From Halomonas sp. (GTDB lineage Bacteria; Pseudomonadota; Gammaproteobacteria; Pseudomonadales; Halomonadaceae), in contig SKVX01000060.1 in NCBI GenBank assembly GCA_007129225.1, positions 1-5,589 on the forward strand: DNA of 5,589 nt, given 5' to 3'. Below the pieces are notes generated by a model. That model saw nothing but the letters and a program-made list of their open reading frames with translations, did not search any database and had not been told where the DNA came from. Below, piece by piece: positions 5,491 to 5,589 of the stretch. The translations under genes were made by a program, and so were the position numbers. Numbering within the stretch: the stretch's first letter is position 1; every line of letters starts with the position of its first letter.

Positions 5491-5589
5491 TCAGCCATCC
5501 ACGATGGTATAGGAGTGGGTGATATCGACGCCGCCCTTGGCCAGCATGATCGAAGCGCTGCAGTACTTCTCGGCGGAGAGTTCCACGGC
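5491..5589 (-). CDS. C-terminal end of an OsmC-family protein (YhfA-like)
   Basis: Only the last 32 codons and the TGA stop are in the window; the gene continues past base 5589. The peptide AVELSAEKYCSASIML followed by GGVDITHSYTIVDG matches the C-terminus of OsmC/Ohr-family proteins of the YhfA subgroup, where a cysteine in a 'KYCS' or similar motif is the second redox cysteine (residue 10 of the visible part). OsmC and Ohr proteins reduce organic hydroperoxides; for YhfA-type members the role is less certain. It is convergent with coq7 across a 54-base gap without a clear terminator. In Pseudomonas I recall an OsmC gene and then speD and vfr beyond coq7, and in E. coli yhfA lies between prkB and crp, so a crp/vfr-like gene may lie nearby outside this window. 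Confidence 0.8.
   Translation of the reverse strand, partial: AVELSAEKYCSASIMLAKGGVDITHSYTIVDG

Overview
The window looks like ordinary chromosomal DNA from a GC-rich gammaproteobacterium, most likely Halomonadaceae or a close relative. That placement rests on GC-rich codon third positions, acidic protein tails, a PhaR-type polyhydroxyalkanoate regulator, a Coq7-type ubiquinone hydroxylase, and a HIT - coq7 - OsmC order that I recall from Pseudomonas. It is inferred by reading, not by a database search.

Layout: (1) 1-105, the 3' end of a plus-strand gene with a very acidic tail, perhaps a retropepsin-like 'ATP-dependent zinc protease' family member. (2) 152-865 minus, rsmE (16S rRNA m3U1498 methyltransferase), convergent with gene 1. 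(3) 962-1441 plus, a PhaR-like regulator divergent from rsmE, probably starting at a GTG behind a strong Shine-Dalgarno. (4) 1579-4619 plus, a compact run of purD, a hotdog-fold thioesterase, prkB (phosphoribulokinase-like) and a HIT-family hydrolase. The thioesterase and prkB overlap by one base (TGATG). (5) 4678-4711, a perfect 15-bp stem-loop, probably the terminator of that run. (6) 4792-5436 plus, coq7. (7) 5491-5589 minus, the 3' end of an OsmC/YhfA-like gene, convergent with coq7.

Most genes are housekeeping: rRNA modification, purine synthesis, nucleotide hydrolysis and ubiquinone synthesis. The least understood parts are the prkB gene, which has no Calvin-cycle neighbours, and the uncharacterised thioesterase apparently translationally coupled to it. 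I found no RNA genes, mobile elements, CRISPR arrays or defence systems, and nothing that clearly amounts to an undescribed system. Almost all of the window is coding; the longest non-coding stretches are about 140 bases (1442-1578) and 170 bases (4620-4791).
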